A stretch of DNA of 64,000 nucleotides from Belnapia mucosa (lineage in GTDB: Bacteria; Pseudomonadota; Alphaproteobacteria; Acetobacterales; Acetobacteraceae): NCBI RefSeq assembly GCF_016775475.1, contig NZ_JAEUXJ010000001.1, positions 744,001-808,000 of the forward strand, written 5' to 3'. Below, piece after piece: positions 17,837 to 26,299 of this stretch. The notes beneath the pieces are model-generated. The model worked only from the letters and a program-made list of their open reading frames with translations, was not told the DNA's origin and did no database searches. Within the stretch, counting starts at the first letter, position 1. Each line of letters starts with the position of its first letter. A program made the translations under genes and the position numbers.

Positions 17837-19036
17837 ATGGCGGATGCCCTGAGTGAGATCGACGGACCCTTCATCCCCGGCCCCCGGCTGGAGATCGACG
17901 GCGCGCCGGCCGGGCCGCTGGCCGGCCTCGGCTTTGCGGTGAAGGACCTGTTCGACATCGCCGGCAGTCCGACGAGCTATGGCAATCCGGACTGGGCCCG
18001 CACCAACCCGCCGGCTGCCGCCACTGCCCCGGTGGTGCAGGCGTTGCTGCAGGCCGGCGCCAGCCTCCGCGGCAAGACCAAGACGGTGGAGCTGGCCTAT
18101 GGCCTGACGGGCGAGAATATCTGGCACGGGACGCCGCGGAACCCGGCGGCGCCGGACCGCTTTCCCGGCGGCTCCTCCTGCGGCTCGGCCTCGGCCGTTG
18201 CGGCGGGGCTGGTGGATTTCGCCCTTGGCTCCGATACCGGCGGCTCGGTCCGCATCCCGGCCAGCTATTGCGGCATCTTCGGCATCCGGCCGAGTTGGGG
18301 CGCCATCAGCCTGGCCGGCGCCCGTGGCCTCGGCCCGAGCTTCGACACCCCTGGCTGGTTCGCGGGCCGCGCCGCCATCCTCGCCCGGGTCGGTGCCGTG
18401 CTGCTGCCGGAGGATGCCGCCGGCGGCGCGCTCGGCCCGCTGCTGAAGGTGGACGATGCCTGGATCAATGCCGTTCCCGGCACGGTGGTGGCACTGGCCG
18501 AGCCGATGCTGCGGCTGGAGGAGCTGCTCGGCCGGGCGCTTCGCGTCGACCTGGCGCCGGAGGGGCTGGACGCGCTCTACGAGCATTTCCGCTGCGCCCA
18601 GGCCGAGGAAGCCTGGGCCACGCTCGGCAGCTGGATCGAGGCGGTCGGGCCGGAATTCGGCCCCGGGGTGCGCGAACGCTTCGCCGCGGCAAAGGCGATG
18701 GACCCGGCCAAGGCTGCGGCCGGCCGCGCCTTCCGCCGCGGCTTCCAGGCCCGGATGCGCTCGCTTCTCGCCGGCGGCGCGGTGCTGGCCTACCCGACCT
18801 CGCCGGTGCCGGCGCCGAAGCTCGGCGCCAGCATGGCCGAGCAGAATGCGGTGCGGGAGCGGACGATGGGCGTCACTGCCATCGCCGGCCTCGCCGGCCT
18901 GCCGGAGGTCTCGCTGCCCGTCGGCAAGGTGGAGGGGGCACCGGTCGGCCTCTCCTTGATCGCCGGTCCGGGGCGGGACCGTGCCCTTCTGGCGCTGGCG
19001 GAACGGCTGGCGGGCGCGCTGGGCCTGGATGGCTAG
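17837..19036 (+). CDS. Amidase signature family protein
   Basis: 399 residues from ATG 17837, which has GGAGG ten bases upstream; GTG 17816 is possible. The Ser-cisSer-Lys triad is visible: Lys36 in AVKDLFD, Ser113 in GGSSCGSA and Ser137 in SDTGGSVRIPA, with the expected 24-residue spacing between the serines. The family hydrolyses amide bonds of diverse small molecules. The protein is shorter than GatA (about 490) and has no gatB/gatC neighbours, so it is probably a stand-alone catabolic amidase. The substrate is unknown. Confidence 0.85.
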   Translation: MADALSEIDGPFIPGPRLEIDGAPAGPLAGLGFAVKDLFDIAGSPTSYGNPDWARTNPPAAATAPVVQALLQAGASLRGKTKTVELAYGLTGENIWHGTPRNPAAPDRFPGGSSCGSASAVAAGLVDFALGSDTGGSVRIPASYCGIFGIRPSWGAISLAGARGLGPSFDTPGWFAGRAAILARVGAVLLPEDAAGGALGPLLKVDDAWINAVPGTVVALAEPMLRLEELLGRALRVDLAPEGLDALYEHFRCAQAEEAWATLGSWIEAVGPEFGPGVRERFAAAKAMDPAKAAAGRAFRRGFQARMRSLLAGGAVLAYPTSPVPAPKLGASMAEQNAVRERTMGVTAIAGLAGLPEVSLPVGKVEGAPVGLSLIAGPGRDRALLALAERLAGALGLDG

Positions 19037-19192
19037 CAGCCTTCAGGTCCGACATGGAGAATGCAACCAAATACAAACCTATGCCGCTGTCATCTATGTT
19101 GTGCTCAGGCGAAGGCGGTCTGATGCTTGCTGTTGCTGCCGGCGGCGTTTAGGAGGCAGAGGCATTCGAAACGCTGTCGCAGGGACACCCGC

Positions 19193-19723
19193 ATGATCAT
19201 CCGTGATGCCGGCCCGAACGACCTGCCGGCGATCACCGCCATCTATGCGCATCACGTGCTCCATGGCGCCGGCACCTTCGAGGAGGTGCCGCCCGGGGCC
19301 GAGGCCATGGCGGCGCGGCTGGAGGATGTGCGGCAGCATGGCTGGGCCTGGCTGGTGGCCGAGGCCGAGGGCGAGGAAGGGCAGGGGATTATCGGCTTCG
19401 CCTACTTCACCCAATTCCGTGATCGCTCCGCCTTCCGCTACACCGCGGAGGACAGCATCTATGTCCGCGACGATGTGCGCGGCCAAGGGGTAGGCAAGGC
19501 GCTGGTCGCGACGCTGCTGGAACGGGCGACGGCGGCCGGCTTCCGCCAAATGGTCGCGCTGATCGGCGACAGCGACAATGTCGGTTCCATCGGCCTGCAC
19601 CTCTCCCTCGGCTTCCGTCGGGCGGGGGTGCTGCGCGCGGCGGGGATGAAATTCGGCCGCTGGGTCGACTTGGTCTTCATGCAGCGGGGCATCGGCACGG
19701 CCGATCGCGACCTTCCCGGCTGA
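19193..19723 (+). CDS. GNAT N-acetyltransferase, phosphinothricin-acetyltransferase-like
   Basis: 176 residues from ATG 19193. The N-terminus (IIRDAGPNDLPAITAIYAHHV), an early GTFEEVPP, the acetyl-CoA loop VRGQGVGKAL and the later ALIGDSDNVGSIGLH match the Pat/MnaT/YncA branch of GNAT enzymes. That branch acetylates phosphinothricin, methionine sulfone or related amino-acid analogues. The natural substrate here is unknown. It stands alone between the amidase and the persulfide-dioxygenase-like gene; the 157-base gap before it is A/T-richer and may hold its promoter. Confidence 0.82.
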   Translation: MIIRDAGPNDLPAITAIYAHHVLHGAGTFEEVPPGAEAMAARLEDVRQHGWAWLVAEAEGEEGQGIIGFAYFTQFRDRSAFRYTAEDSIYVRDDVRGQGVGKALVATLLERATAAGFRQMVALIGDSDNVGSIGLHLSLGFRRAGVLRAAGMKFGRWVDLVFMQRGIGTADRDLPG

Positions 19724-19776
19724 CATTTCAGCGCCGGGCGCGCATCATCGCCGCCGCAGCGGTGGCGGAGGGTGCG

Positions 19777-20673
19777 ATGGCGACATCTGCAGGCCCGATG
19801 GTCCGGGCCTTCTTCGACGGGGCGACCAATACCGTCAGTTACCTGGTCTGGGATCCGGCGAGCCGCGAGGGCGCGGTGATCGACCCGGTGCTGGACTGGG
19901 ACAACCGCGCCGGCACCGCCGATACCGCTGGCGCCGATGCTATCCTGGCGGCTGCCGAGGCCGAAGGGCTGCAGCTGGCCTGGGTGCTCGAGACCCATGT
20001 CCATGCCGACCACCTGACGGCGGCACCCTATATCAAGGCCCGCACCGGTGCCCGGATCGGCATCGGCGAGCATATCCGCGATGTCCAAGCGATCTTCCGC
20101 CCGGTCTTCGACGCCGCCGACCTGATCCCGGAAGGCGGCGATTTCGACCGGCTCTTCACCGATGGCGAGCGTTTCGCGATCGGCGGGCTGGAGGCGGAGG
20201 TGATCCATGTTCCCGGCCATACCCCGGCCTGCATCGCCTATCGCATCGGCGATGCCGCCTTCGTCGGCGATACGCTCTTCATGCCTGATTACGGCACCGC
20301 CCGCTGCGACTTCCCAGGCGGCGATGCAAGGACCCTCTGGCGCAGCATCCGCCGGCTCCTGGATCTGCCGCCCGGGACGCAGCTCTTCACCGCACATGAC
20401 TACAAGGCGCCCGGCCGCGACCATTTCGCCTGGGAAAGCACCGTCGCCGAGCAGCGCGCCCGCAACCCGCATGTGCGGGACGGGATGACCGAGGAGGAGT
20501 TCGTCGCGCTGCGCGAGGGCAAGGATGCGACGCTCGCCACGCCGCTGCTGCTACTGCCCTCGATCCAGGTGAATATGCGCGCCGGCCGCTTCCCGCCGGC
20601 CGAGCGCAATGGCGTGCGCTATATGAAGATTCCGGTGGTATTGCGCGGCGGGATGAATGGTTCCGACGGGTGA
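19777..20673 (+). CDS. MBL-fold hydrolase, persulfide-dioxygenase (ETHE1/Blh)-like
   Basis: 298 residues from ATG 19777, preceded by GGAGGG. Metallo-beta-lactamase motifs: THVHADHLTAA, HVPGHTPACIAYR, FVGDTLFMPDYGTARCDFPGG and FTAHDYK. The DYGTARCDFPGG stretch and single-iron style ligands are typical of glutathione persulfide dioxygenases, which oxidise sulfane sulfur to sulfite. No rhodanese or SQR gene is adjacent. Glyoxalase II is less likely because of this motif set. It converges on urtE. Confidence 0.8.
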   Translation: MATSAGPMVRAFFDGATNTVSYLVWDPASREGAVIDPVLDWDNRAGTADTAGADAILAAAEAEGLQLAWVLETHVHADHLTAAPYIKARTGARIGIGEHIRDVQAIFRPVFDAADLIPEGGDFDRLFTDGERFAIGGLEAEVIHVPGHTPACIAYRIGDAAFVGDTLFMPDYGTARCDFPGGDARTLWRSIRRLLDLPPGTQLFTAHDYKAPGRDHFAWESTVAEQRARNPHVRDGMTEEEFVALREGKDATLATPLLLLPSIQVNMRAGRFPPAERNGVRYMKIPVVLRGGMNGSDG

Positions 20674-20712
20674 TTCGCGCCTCCGGCCGTTCCGGCCTTC
20701 GGCGATCACGCG

Positions 20713-21408
20713 TCAGACGGTCAGTAGCCGCCGCACCGCCTCGTCCTCCAGCGCCTCCACCGGGCCGCCGAGCGCCACCTCGCCGCGCACCATGACGGCG
20801 ATGCGGTCGGCCAGCTCGCGGGCGAATTCGAAATACTGCTCGACCAGCACCACGGCGAAATTCTTCTCCCGCGCGAGAAGGCGGATGACGCGGGCGATGT
20901 CCTTGATGACGGAAGGCTGGATGCCCTCGGTCGGCTCGTCGAGGATCAGCAGCCGCGGCCGCGCCATCAGCGCCCGGGCAATGGCAAGCTGCTGCTGCTG
21001 ACCGCCGGAGAGATCACCGCCGCGGCGCTTCAGGAACTGCTTCAGGATGGGGAAGAGGCTGAAGATCTCCTCCTCAGGCACCTTGCTGCCGCGCGGCGCC
21101 GCGGCGAGCGCCGTTTCCAGATTCTCCTGCACCGTCAGGAAGGGGAAAATCTCCCGCCCCTGCGGCACATAGCCGATGCCGGCCCGAGCGCGTTCGGCCG
21201 GCGCCATGCCGGACACGTCCTTGCCTTCCCACAGGATGCGGCCACCCTGGATGCGTTCCAGCCCGACGATCGCCCGCATCAGGGAGGATTTGCCGACGCC
21301 GTTCCGACCCAGCACGCAGGTGATGCGTCCCGGATCCGCTTCCAGTGAGACGCTGCGGAGGCAGCGCGAGGCGCCGTAGGAGAGATCGATGGTCTCGACC
21401 CTGAGCAT
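20713..21408 (-). CDS. urtE: Urea ABC transporter ATP-binding protein UrtE
   Basis: 231 residues. Walker A GRNGVGKSS, Q-loop PQGREIFP, signature LSGGQQQQLAIARAL and Walker B LLILDEPTEG are intact; the GREIFPFLTV segment and four-glutamine run are usual for UrtE within the LivF group. It powers urea import together with UrtD. It is the last gene of the cluster, three bases after urtD, and ends 39 bases from the convergent MBL gene. Confidence 0.92.
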   Translation of the reverse strand: MLRVETIDLSYGASRCLRSVSLEADPGRITCVLGRNGVGKSSLMRAIVGLERIQGGRILWEGKDVSGMAPAERARAGIGYVPQGREIFPFLTVQENLETALAAAPRGSKVPEEEIFSLFPILKQFLKRRGGDLSGGQQQQLAIARALMARPRLLILDEPTEGIQPSVIKDIARVIRLLAREKNFAVVLVEQYFEFARELADRIAVMVRGEVALGGPVEALEDEAVRRLLTV

Positions 21409-21411
21409 GGA

Positions 21412-22149
21412 CTAGCGCCCCAGATAGACTTCGATGACTCGCGGGTCGTTCTGCACATGGTCGATGCTGCCCTCGGAGAGCATCGTGCCCTCGCAGAGCA
21501 CAGTGACCTTGCTGCCCAGCGCGCGGACGAATTCCAGGTCGTGCTCCACCACGACCACGCTGCGCTGCCCGGCGATGCGGACGAGGAGGGCGGCAGTATG
21601 CTCCGTCTCCTGGTCGGTCATGCCGGCGACGGGCTCATCGACCAGTAGCAGCTCGGGGTCCTGCATCAGCAGCATCCCGATCTCCAGCCATTGCCGCTGG
21701 CCATGGGAGAGGATGGCGGCACGGTCATGCGCCCGGGCGGAGAGCCCGACCTCCTCCATCACCGCCTCGATCCGCCGCCGCGCTTCGCCCGAGAGGGTCC
21801 AGCGCAGGCAGGCCATGGGCCCGCGCGGGGCCTTCAGCGCCAGCTCCAGATTCTCGAAGACGGTCAGCGCATCGAACATCGTCGGCTTCTGGAATTTCCG
21901 GCCGATACCGAGATTGGCGATGGTCGCCTCGTCCATCTTTGTCAGATCGTGCTCGCGGAAGCGCACGACGCCGGCGGTCGGCCGGGTCTTGCCGGTAATG
22001 ACGTCCATCATCGTGGTCTTGCCGGCGCCGTTCGGGCCGATGATGGCGCGCAGCTCCCCCGCCTCGACGATGAGGGAGAGATTGTTCAGTGCGCGGAATC
22101 CGTCGAAGACCACCGAGACGCCGTCGAGATAGAGAACCGCCTCGCTCAT
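21412..22149 (-). CDS. urtD: Urea ABC transporter ATP-binding protein UrtD
   Basis: 245 residues of the LivG type. Walker A GPNGAGKTT, the UrtD-like ILSHGQRQWLEIGMLL in place of the usual LSGGQ signature, and Walker B LLLVDEPVAGMT are visible. The start ATG overlaps the urtC stop by four bases. With UrtE it forms the cytoplasmic ATPase pair of the urea importer. Confidence 0.92.
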   Translation of the reverse strand: MSEAVLYLDGVSVVFDGFRALNNLSLIVEAGELRAIIGPNGAGKTTMMDVITGKTRPTAGVVRFREHDLTKMDEATIANLGIGRKFQKPTMFDALTVFENLELALKAPRGPMACLRWTLSGEARRRIEAVMEEVGLSARAHDRAAILSHGQRQWLEIGMLLMQDPELLLVDEPVAGMTDQETEHTAALLVRIAGQRSVVVVEHDLEFVRALGSKVTVLCEGTMLSEGSIDHVQNDPRVIEVYLGR

Positions 22150-23240
22150 TTGGCTGCCTTCGAGAAGAGGCCGATCAGGCCACGCGGCAGGAACAGCGTC
22201 ACCGCCACGAACAGCCCCCCGAGGGCGAAGAGCCAGAGATCGGGCGCGACGGTCGTCAGCCAGGTCTTCAGCGCATTGACCGAGAAGGCGCCGAGCAGCG
22301 CGCCGACCAGCGTACCCCGCCCGCCGACTGCGACCCAGATCACCGCCTCGATGCTGTTGCCCGGGCTGAACTCGCCGGGATTGATGATGCCGACCTGCGG
22401 GACATAGAGCGCGCCGGCGAGGCCGGCGATCATCGCCGAGAGGACGAAGACGAACAGCTTGTGCTGCGTCACGTCATAGCCGAGGAAGCGCACGCGGCTC
22501 TCGGCATCGCGGATCGCTACCAGCACCCGACCGAGCTTCGACCGCGCGATCCAGCCGCAGAGCCAGAGCGCGCCCAGCAGCAGGAGCAGCGAAGCATAGA
22601 ACAGCGTGCTCCGCGCCGAGGGGGTGTTCAACGGCATCCCCAACAGCTCCTTGAAGTCGGTGAAGCCGTTATTGCCGCCGAAGCCCATGTCGTTGCGGAA
22701 GAAGGCCAGCATCAGCGCATAAGTCAGCGCCTGGGTGATGATGGAGAGATAGACGCCGGTGATACGGCTGCGGAAGGCAAGGAAGCCGACGATACCCGCC
22801 AGCAGCCCCGGCACCGCCACAGCCATCAGGATGGCGAAGGGGAAGTGGTCGAAGCCCGACCAATACCAGGGCAATTCCTTGTAGCCGAGGAAGACCATGA
22901 AATCGGGCAGGGTCGGGTGGCCATAGACGCCGCGCGGCCCGATCAGCCGCATCAGATGCATGCCGATCGCATAGCCGCCGAGGGCGAAGAAGGCGCCATG
23001 GCCGAGCGAGAGGATGCCCGCATAGCCCCAGGCCAGATCGATCGCCAGCGCCAGGATCGCATAGGTGATCCATTTGCCGCTGACCGAGACGATGAAGTCC
23101 GAGACATGCAGCGCACTGTCCGCCGGCAGCCGGTTCAGCACCGGCAGCAGGGCGAGCAGCAGCAGCGCCCCGATCAGCACCAGCCGCAAGCTCATGCGGC
23201 CGAAGCCGCCGGGGGCGGGGGCGGCGAGGGATGCACTCAT
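22146..23240 (-). CDS. urtC: Urea ABC transporter permease UrtC
   Basis: 364 residues with about ten membrane segments. The LivM-type pattern is present: DLAWGYAGILSLGHGAFFALGGYA, of which the key part is SLGHGAFFALGGYA, plus TGVYLSIITQAL and WVAVGGRGTLVGALLGA. Length and the long first loop agree with UrtC. It overlaps urtB upstream (23237-23240) and urtD downstream by four bases each, so the membrane and ATPase subunits are coupled. Confidence 0.92.
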   Translation of the reverse strand: MSASLAAPAPGGFGRMSLRLVLIGALLLLALLPVLNRLPADSALHVSDFIVSVSGKWITYAILALAIDLAWGYAGILSLGHGAFFALGGYAIGMHLMRLIGPRGVYGHPTLPDFMVFLGYKELPWYWSGFDHFPFAILMAVAVPGLLAGIVGFLAFRSRITGVYLSIITQALTYALMLAFFRNDMGFGGNNGFTDFKELLGMPLNTPSARSTLFYASLLLLLGALWLCGWIARSKLGRVLVAIRDAESRVRFLGYDVTQHKLFVFVLSAMIAGLAGALYVPQVGIINPGEFSPGNSIEAVIWVAVGGRGTLVGALLGAFSVNALKTWLTTVAPDLWLFALGGLFVAVTLFLPRGLIGLFSKAAK

Positions 23241-24805
23241 GATTCCGCGGCCCTTCCCTTGAGCGCGAAGAGCCCGCGCGGGCGACGCTGGATGAAGAGC
23301 ATGATGGCGACCAGGACGAAGACCTTGGCGAGCACCGCGCCGGCATAGGGCTCCAGCACCTTGTTCACCACGCCGAGGGTCAGCGCGCCGACCAGCGTGC
23401 CAGCGAGCGAGCCGACGCCGCCGAAGACCACCACCATGAAGCTGTCGATGATGTAGCCAGTGCCGAGATTGGGCGAGACATTGTCGATCTGGCTCAGCGC
23501 GACGCCCGCCATGCCGGCGATGCCCGATCCAAACGCAAAGGTCAGCGCATCGACCCGACCCGTGCGGATGCCCATGGTGGCGGCGATGCGCCGGTTCTGC
23601 ACCACCGCCCGCATCTCGAGCCCGAAGCGGGTGAAGCGGATGGCCGCCACGACCAGCAGCAGCACCGCGATGCCGAAGACAATGATCCAGAGCCGGTTCT
23701 GCGTGACCGATATGCCGCCCGGCAGCATCAGCGTGCCCTGCATCCAGGGCGGCGAGCTGACCTCCCGGTTCTGCGCGCCGAAAGCCAGGCGCACCGCCTG
23801 CTGGAGGATCATGCCGACGCCGAAAGTCATCAGCAGCGTCTCGAGCGGGCGGCCGTAGATGTGGCGGATCAGCCCGCGCTCCAGCGCCGCACCTGCGGCG
23901 GCGGCGATGAGGAAGGCGGCGGGGACGGAGAGGGGCAGCGACCAGGGGGCGAGCCAGGGGATGCCGCGGCAGGCCTCCTGCACCATGAAAGTGGCATAGG
24001 CGCCGAGCATGACGAATTCGCCATGCGCCATGTTGATCACGCCCATGACGCCGAAGGTAACGGCCAGCCCAAGTGCGGCCAGCAGCAACACCGAGCCGAG
24101 CGAGAGGCCCTGGAACAGCGTCTCCGCCGCCTGGCGGAGGCTGAGCGTCCGCTCGATGCTGGCGATCGAGACATCGATGGCGGTGATGAGGCCCGGATTA
24201 GCGGTGCGCGCTTCCAGCAGCAGCGCCCGGGCCTCGACCGTGCCGGCGGCGCCGAGCCGCGCGATGGCGTCGCGCTTGGCCGACTCATCGGGAGCGACGA
24301 GCTGCGCCGCGGCGAGGGCCAGTTCCATCCGGGCCCGGACGCCGGCATCCGACTCGCGCGCAATGGCGGTCTGGAGGGGCTTCACGTCATCGGCGCTGCG
24401 GCTGCGGAAGATCGCATCGGCGGCGGCGGCACGTTCGGCCGCATCGGGCGAGACGAGTTGCAAGCGGCCCAGCGCGCCGCGGAGCGCCTGGCGCACCCGG
24501 TTGTTCAGCCGCACCGTCTCGGCGCCGGCGGCATCGGCCGGCTGGCCGGTCGCGGCATCGGCGAGGTCTGCCCCCTGCGGCAGCAGGATGCGTCCATCCG
24601 GCGCCTTCTGCAGCTTGCCTTCCTGCAAGGCCCGCAGCAGCGGCAGGGCGCGCGGGTCGCCGGCCGTGCCGAGCTGCTCGACCGAAGTAGCGATGTCGCC
24701 GAAGCCGCCGGCGAGGCCGGGCAGGGCGGCGGTGAAGGCGTCCTGCGCCCGGGCTGGCAAGGCCAGCCAGAGCAGGACGCCCAAGACCAGTATGAAATGC
24801 TTCAT
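23237..24805 (-). CDS. urtB: Urea ABC transporter permease UrtB with N-terminal periplasmic domain
   Basis: 522 residues. A signal peptide (MKHFILVLGVLLWLALPARA) leads into about 215 residues of helical Ala-rich soluble sequence. A LivH-type permease follows from about residue 238 (GVINMAHGEFVMLGAYATF; VFGGVGSLAGTLVGAL). The extended N-terminus is a known trait of proteobacterial UrtB. The ATG at 24805 lies 50 bases after urtA, across a strong hairpin. It forms the translocation channel with UrtC. Confidence 0.92.
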   Translation of the reverse strand: MKHFILVLGVLLWLALPARAQDAFTAALPGLAGGFGDIATSVEQLGTAGDPRALPLLRALQEGKLQKAPDGRILLPQGADLADAATGQPADAAGAETVRLNNRVRQALRGALGRLQLVSPDAAERAAAADAIFRSRSADDVKPLQTAIARESDAGVRARMELALAAAQLVAPDESAKRDAIARLGAAGTVEARALLLEARTANPGLITAIDVSIASIERTLSLRQAAETLFQGLSLGSVLLLAALGLAVTFGVMGVINMAHGEFVMLGAYATFMVQEACRGIPWLAPWSLPLSVPAAFLIAAAAGAALERGLIRHIYGRPLETLLMTFGVGMILQQAVRLAFGAQNREVSSPPWMQGTLMLPGGISVTQNRLWIIVFGIAVLLLVVAAIRFTRFGLEMRAVVQNRRIAATMGIRTGRVDALTFAFGSGIAGMAGVALSQIDNVSPNLGTGYIIDSFMVVVFGGVGSLAGTLVGALTLGVVNKVLEPYAGAVLAKVFVLVAIMLFIQRRPRGLFALKGRAAES

Positions 24806-24819
24806 GATGCCCTTCGGAA

Positions 24820-24848
24820 GGGCGGCGCCGGCAGGCCCGGCGCCGCCC
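24820..24848 (-). promoter_or_regulatory. Strong hairpin between urtA and urtB
   Basis: A perfect 12-bp stem, GGGCGGCGCCGG (24820-24831) with its complement (24837-24848), and a five-base loop. On the minus strand it starts seven bases after the urtA stop and ends 14 bases before the urtB start. No T-run follows, so it is more likely a partial terminator or 3'-end stabiliser. Such hairpins commonly raise the ratio of binding-protein mRNA to permease mRNA in ABC operons. Confidence 0.6.
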
Positions 24849-24854
24849 CCAGGA

Positions 24855-26099
24855 TCAGCGGCGCCGGTTCGCGTTCTCGGGGATGAAGGGCGACCAGTTC
24901 TCCGCCCTCACCGCATTCGGCGTCTTCCAGACGATGTTGAACTGGCCATCGCCCTGCACCTCGCCGATCAGGACCGGCTTCGAGAGGTGATGGTTCGGCA
25001 GCATCTCCTCCTCATAGCCGCAGGGGGCCATGAGCTTCTGGCCGATCATCGCCGCGCGGACATCGTCGACCTTGGTGGACTTGGCCTTCTCGACGGCCTG
25101 GGTCCACATGCGGAAGCCGGTGTAGGTGGCTTCCATCGGGTCGTTGGTGACGCGCTTCGGGTTCTTGATGTAGCTCTGCCAGAGCTGCTTGAACTCGGTG
25201 TTCGGCGCGCCGGGGACGGACATGAAGTAGTTCCAGGCCGCCAGGTGGCCGACCAGCGGCTTGGTGTCGATGCCGGCCAGCTCTTCCTCGCCGACGCTGA
25301 AGGCGACGCAGGGGATGTCCTCGGCCTTGATGCCCTGGTTGCCGAGCTCGCGGTAGAAGGGGACGTTGGCGTCGCCGTTGATGGTGGAGACGATGGCGGT
25401 CTTCTTGCCCTCGCCGGCGAAGCGCTTCACCCGGGCGACGATGCCCTGCCAGTCGGAATGGCCGAAGGGGGTGTACTCCTCCATGATGTCGGCATCGCCG
25501 ATGCCCTTCGACTTCAGGAAGCCGCGCAGGATGCGGTTGGTGGTGCGCGGGTAGACATAGTCGGTGCCGAGGAGGGCGATGCGCTTCGCCTCGCCGCCGT
25601 CCTTCGACATCAGGTACTCGACGGCGGGGATCGCCTGCTGGTTCGGCGCGGCGCCGGTGTAGAAGATGTTCTTGCTCTCCTCCTCGCCCTCGTATTGCAC
25701 GGGGTAGAAGAGCATGCCGTTCAGCTCCTCGAAGACCGGCAGGACGGACTTGCGGGAGACCGAGGTCCAGCAGCCGAAGGTCACGTCCACCTTGTGGACC
25801 TGGAGCAGCTCGCGTGCCTTCTCGGCGAAGAGCGGCCAGTTGGAGGCCGGGTCGACCACCACCGCCTCGACCTTGCGGCCCATCACGCCGCCCTTCGAGT
25901 TCACCCAGTCCACCATCATCAGCACGGTGTCGCGCAGCGCGGTCTCGCTGATCGCCATGGTGCCGGAGAGGGAGTGCAGCACGCCGACCTTGATCGGGGC
26001 GCCCTGGCCGAAGGCCGGGCGGATGGCAGGCAGGGCGAGCGCGGCACCGAGGCCGGCCAGGGCCGAGCGGCGGGTGAGGGCAGGGGTGGAGGCAGTCAC
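24855..26099 (-). CDS. urtA: Urea ABC transporter substrate-binding protein UrtA
   Basis: 414 residues from GTG 26099, which follows GGAAGGAAAAACTG. A twin-arginine-style signal (TRRSALAGLGAALALPA) precedes the mature type 1 periplasmic binding fold, with IKVGVLHSLSGTMAISE at the entry, EGEEESKNIFYTGAAPNQQ and KIVAV-type strands later. The C-terminus (GDGQFNIVWKTPNAVRAENW) matches UrtA. It captures urea, or short amides, in the periplasm for UrtBCDE. A near-consensus sigma-54 promoter lies about 110 bases upstream. No urease genes occur in the window. Confidence 0.93.
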   Translation of the reverse strand: MTASTPALTRRSALAGLGAALALPAIRPAFGQGAPIKVGVLHSLSGTMAISETALRDTVLMMVDWVNSKGGVMGRKVEAVVVDPASNWPLFAEKARELLQVHKVDVTFGCWTSVSRKSVLPVFEELNGMLFYPVQYEGEEESKNIFYTGAAPNQQAIPAVEYLMSKDGGEAKRIALLGTDYVYPRTTNRILRGFLKSKGIGDADIMEEYTPFGHSDWQGIVARVKRFAGEGKKTAIVSTINGDANVPFYRELGNQGIKAEDIPCVAFSVGEEELAGIDTKPLVGHLAAWNYFMSVPGAPNTEFKQLWQSYIKNPKRVTNDPMEATYTGFRMWTQAVEKAKSTKVDDVRAAMIGQKLMAPCGYEEEMLPNHHLSKPVLIGEVQGDGQFNIVWKTPNAVRAENWSPFIPENANRRR

Positions 26100-26206
26100 C
26101 AGTTTTTCCTTCCTTCGAGCCCGGCCTTGTCCTGCCGGCGCCGTTGGGCCTGTGGCGGCGCGCAGCCGCATCACCCTTGCCGGGTGCCGGGATGCACTCA
26201 CTGTCT

Positions 26207-26222
26207 TGCGAGAGTCGTGCCA
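26207..26222 (-). promoter_or_regulatory. Probable sigma-54 promoter for urtABCDE
   Basis: On the minus strand the sequence reads TGGCACGACTCTCGCA, matching the sigma-54 pattern TGGCACG-N4-TTGCW with one mismatch (TCGC for TTGC) and the exact spacing between the -24 GG and -12 GC. The predicted start lies near 26195, giving a leader of about 95 bases before the urtA GTG. An inverted repeat, CACCC (26172-26176) with GGGTG (26182-26186), sits just inside the leader. NtrC-type control by nitrogen status would fit urea uptake; no clear NtrC site was identified. Confidence 0.6.
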
Positions 26223-26299
26223 CCGCCGGCGGGAGCGGAGGCTGCCAAGGCCGGAACCGGAACTGCCCCCTTTCTAGGCAATGCGCTATCGTTTCGACA

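Noticed and set aside
17837..19036. Amidase as the GatA subunit of tRNA amidotransferase
   Set aside because: The protein is about 90 residues too short and has no gatB or gatC neighbours.
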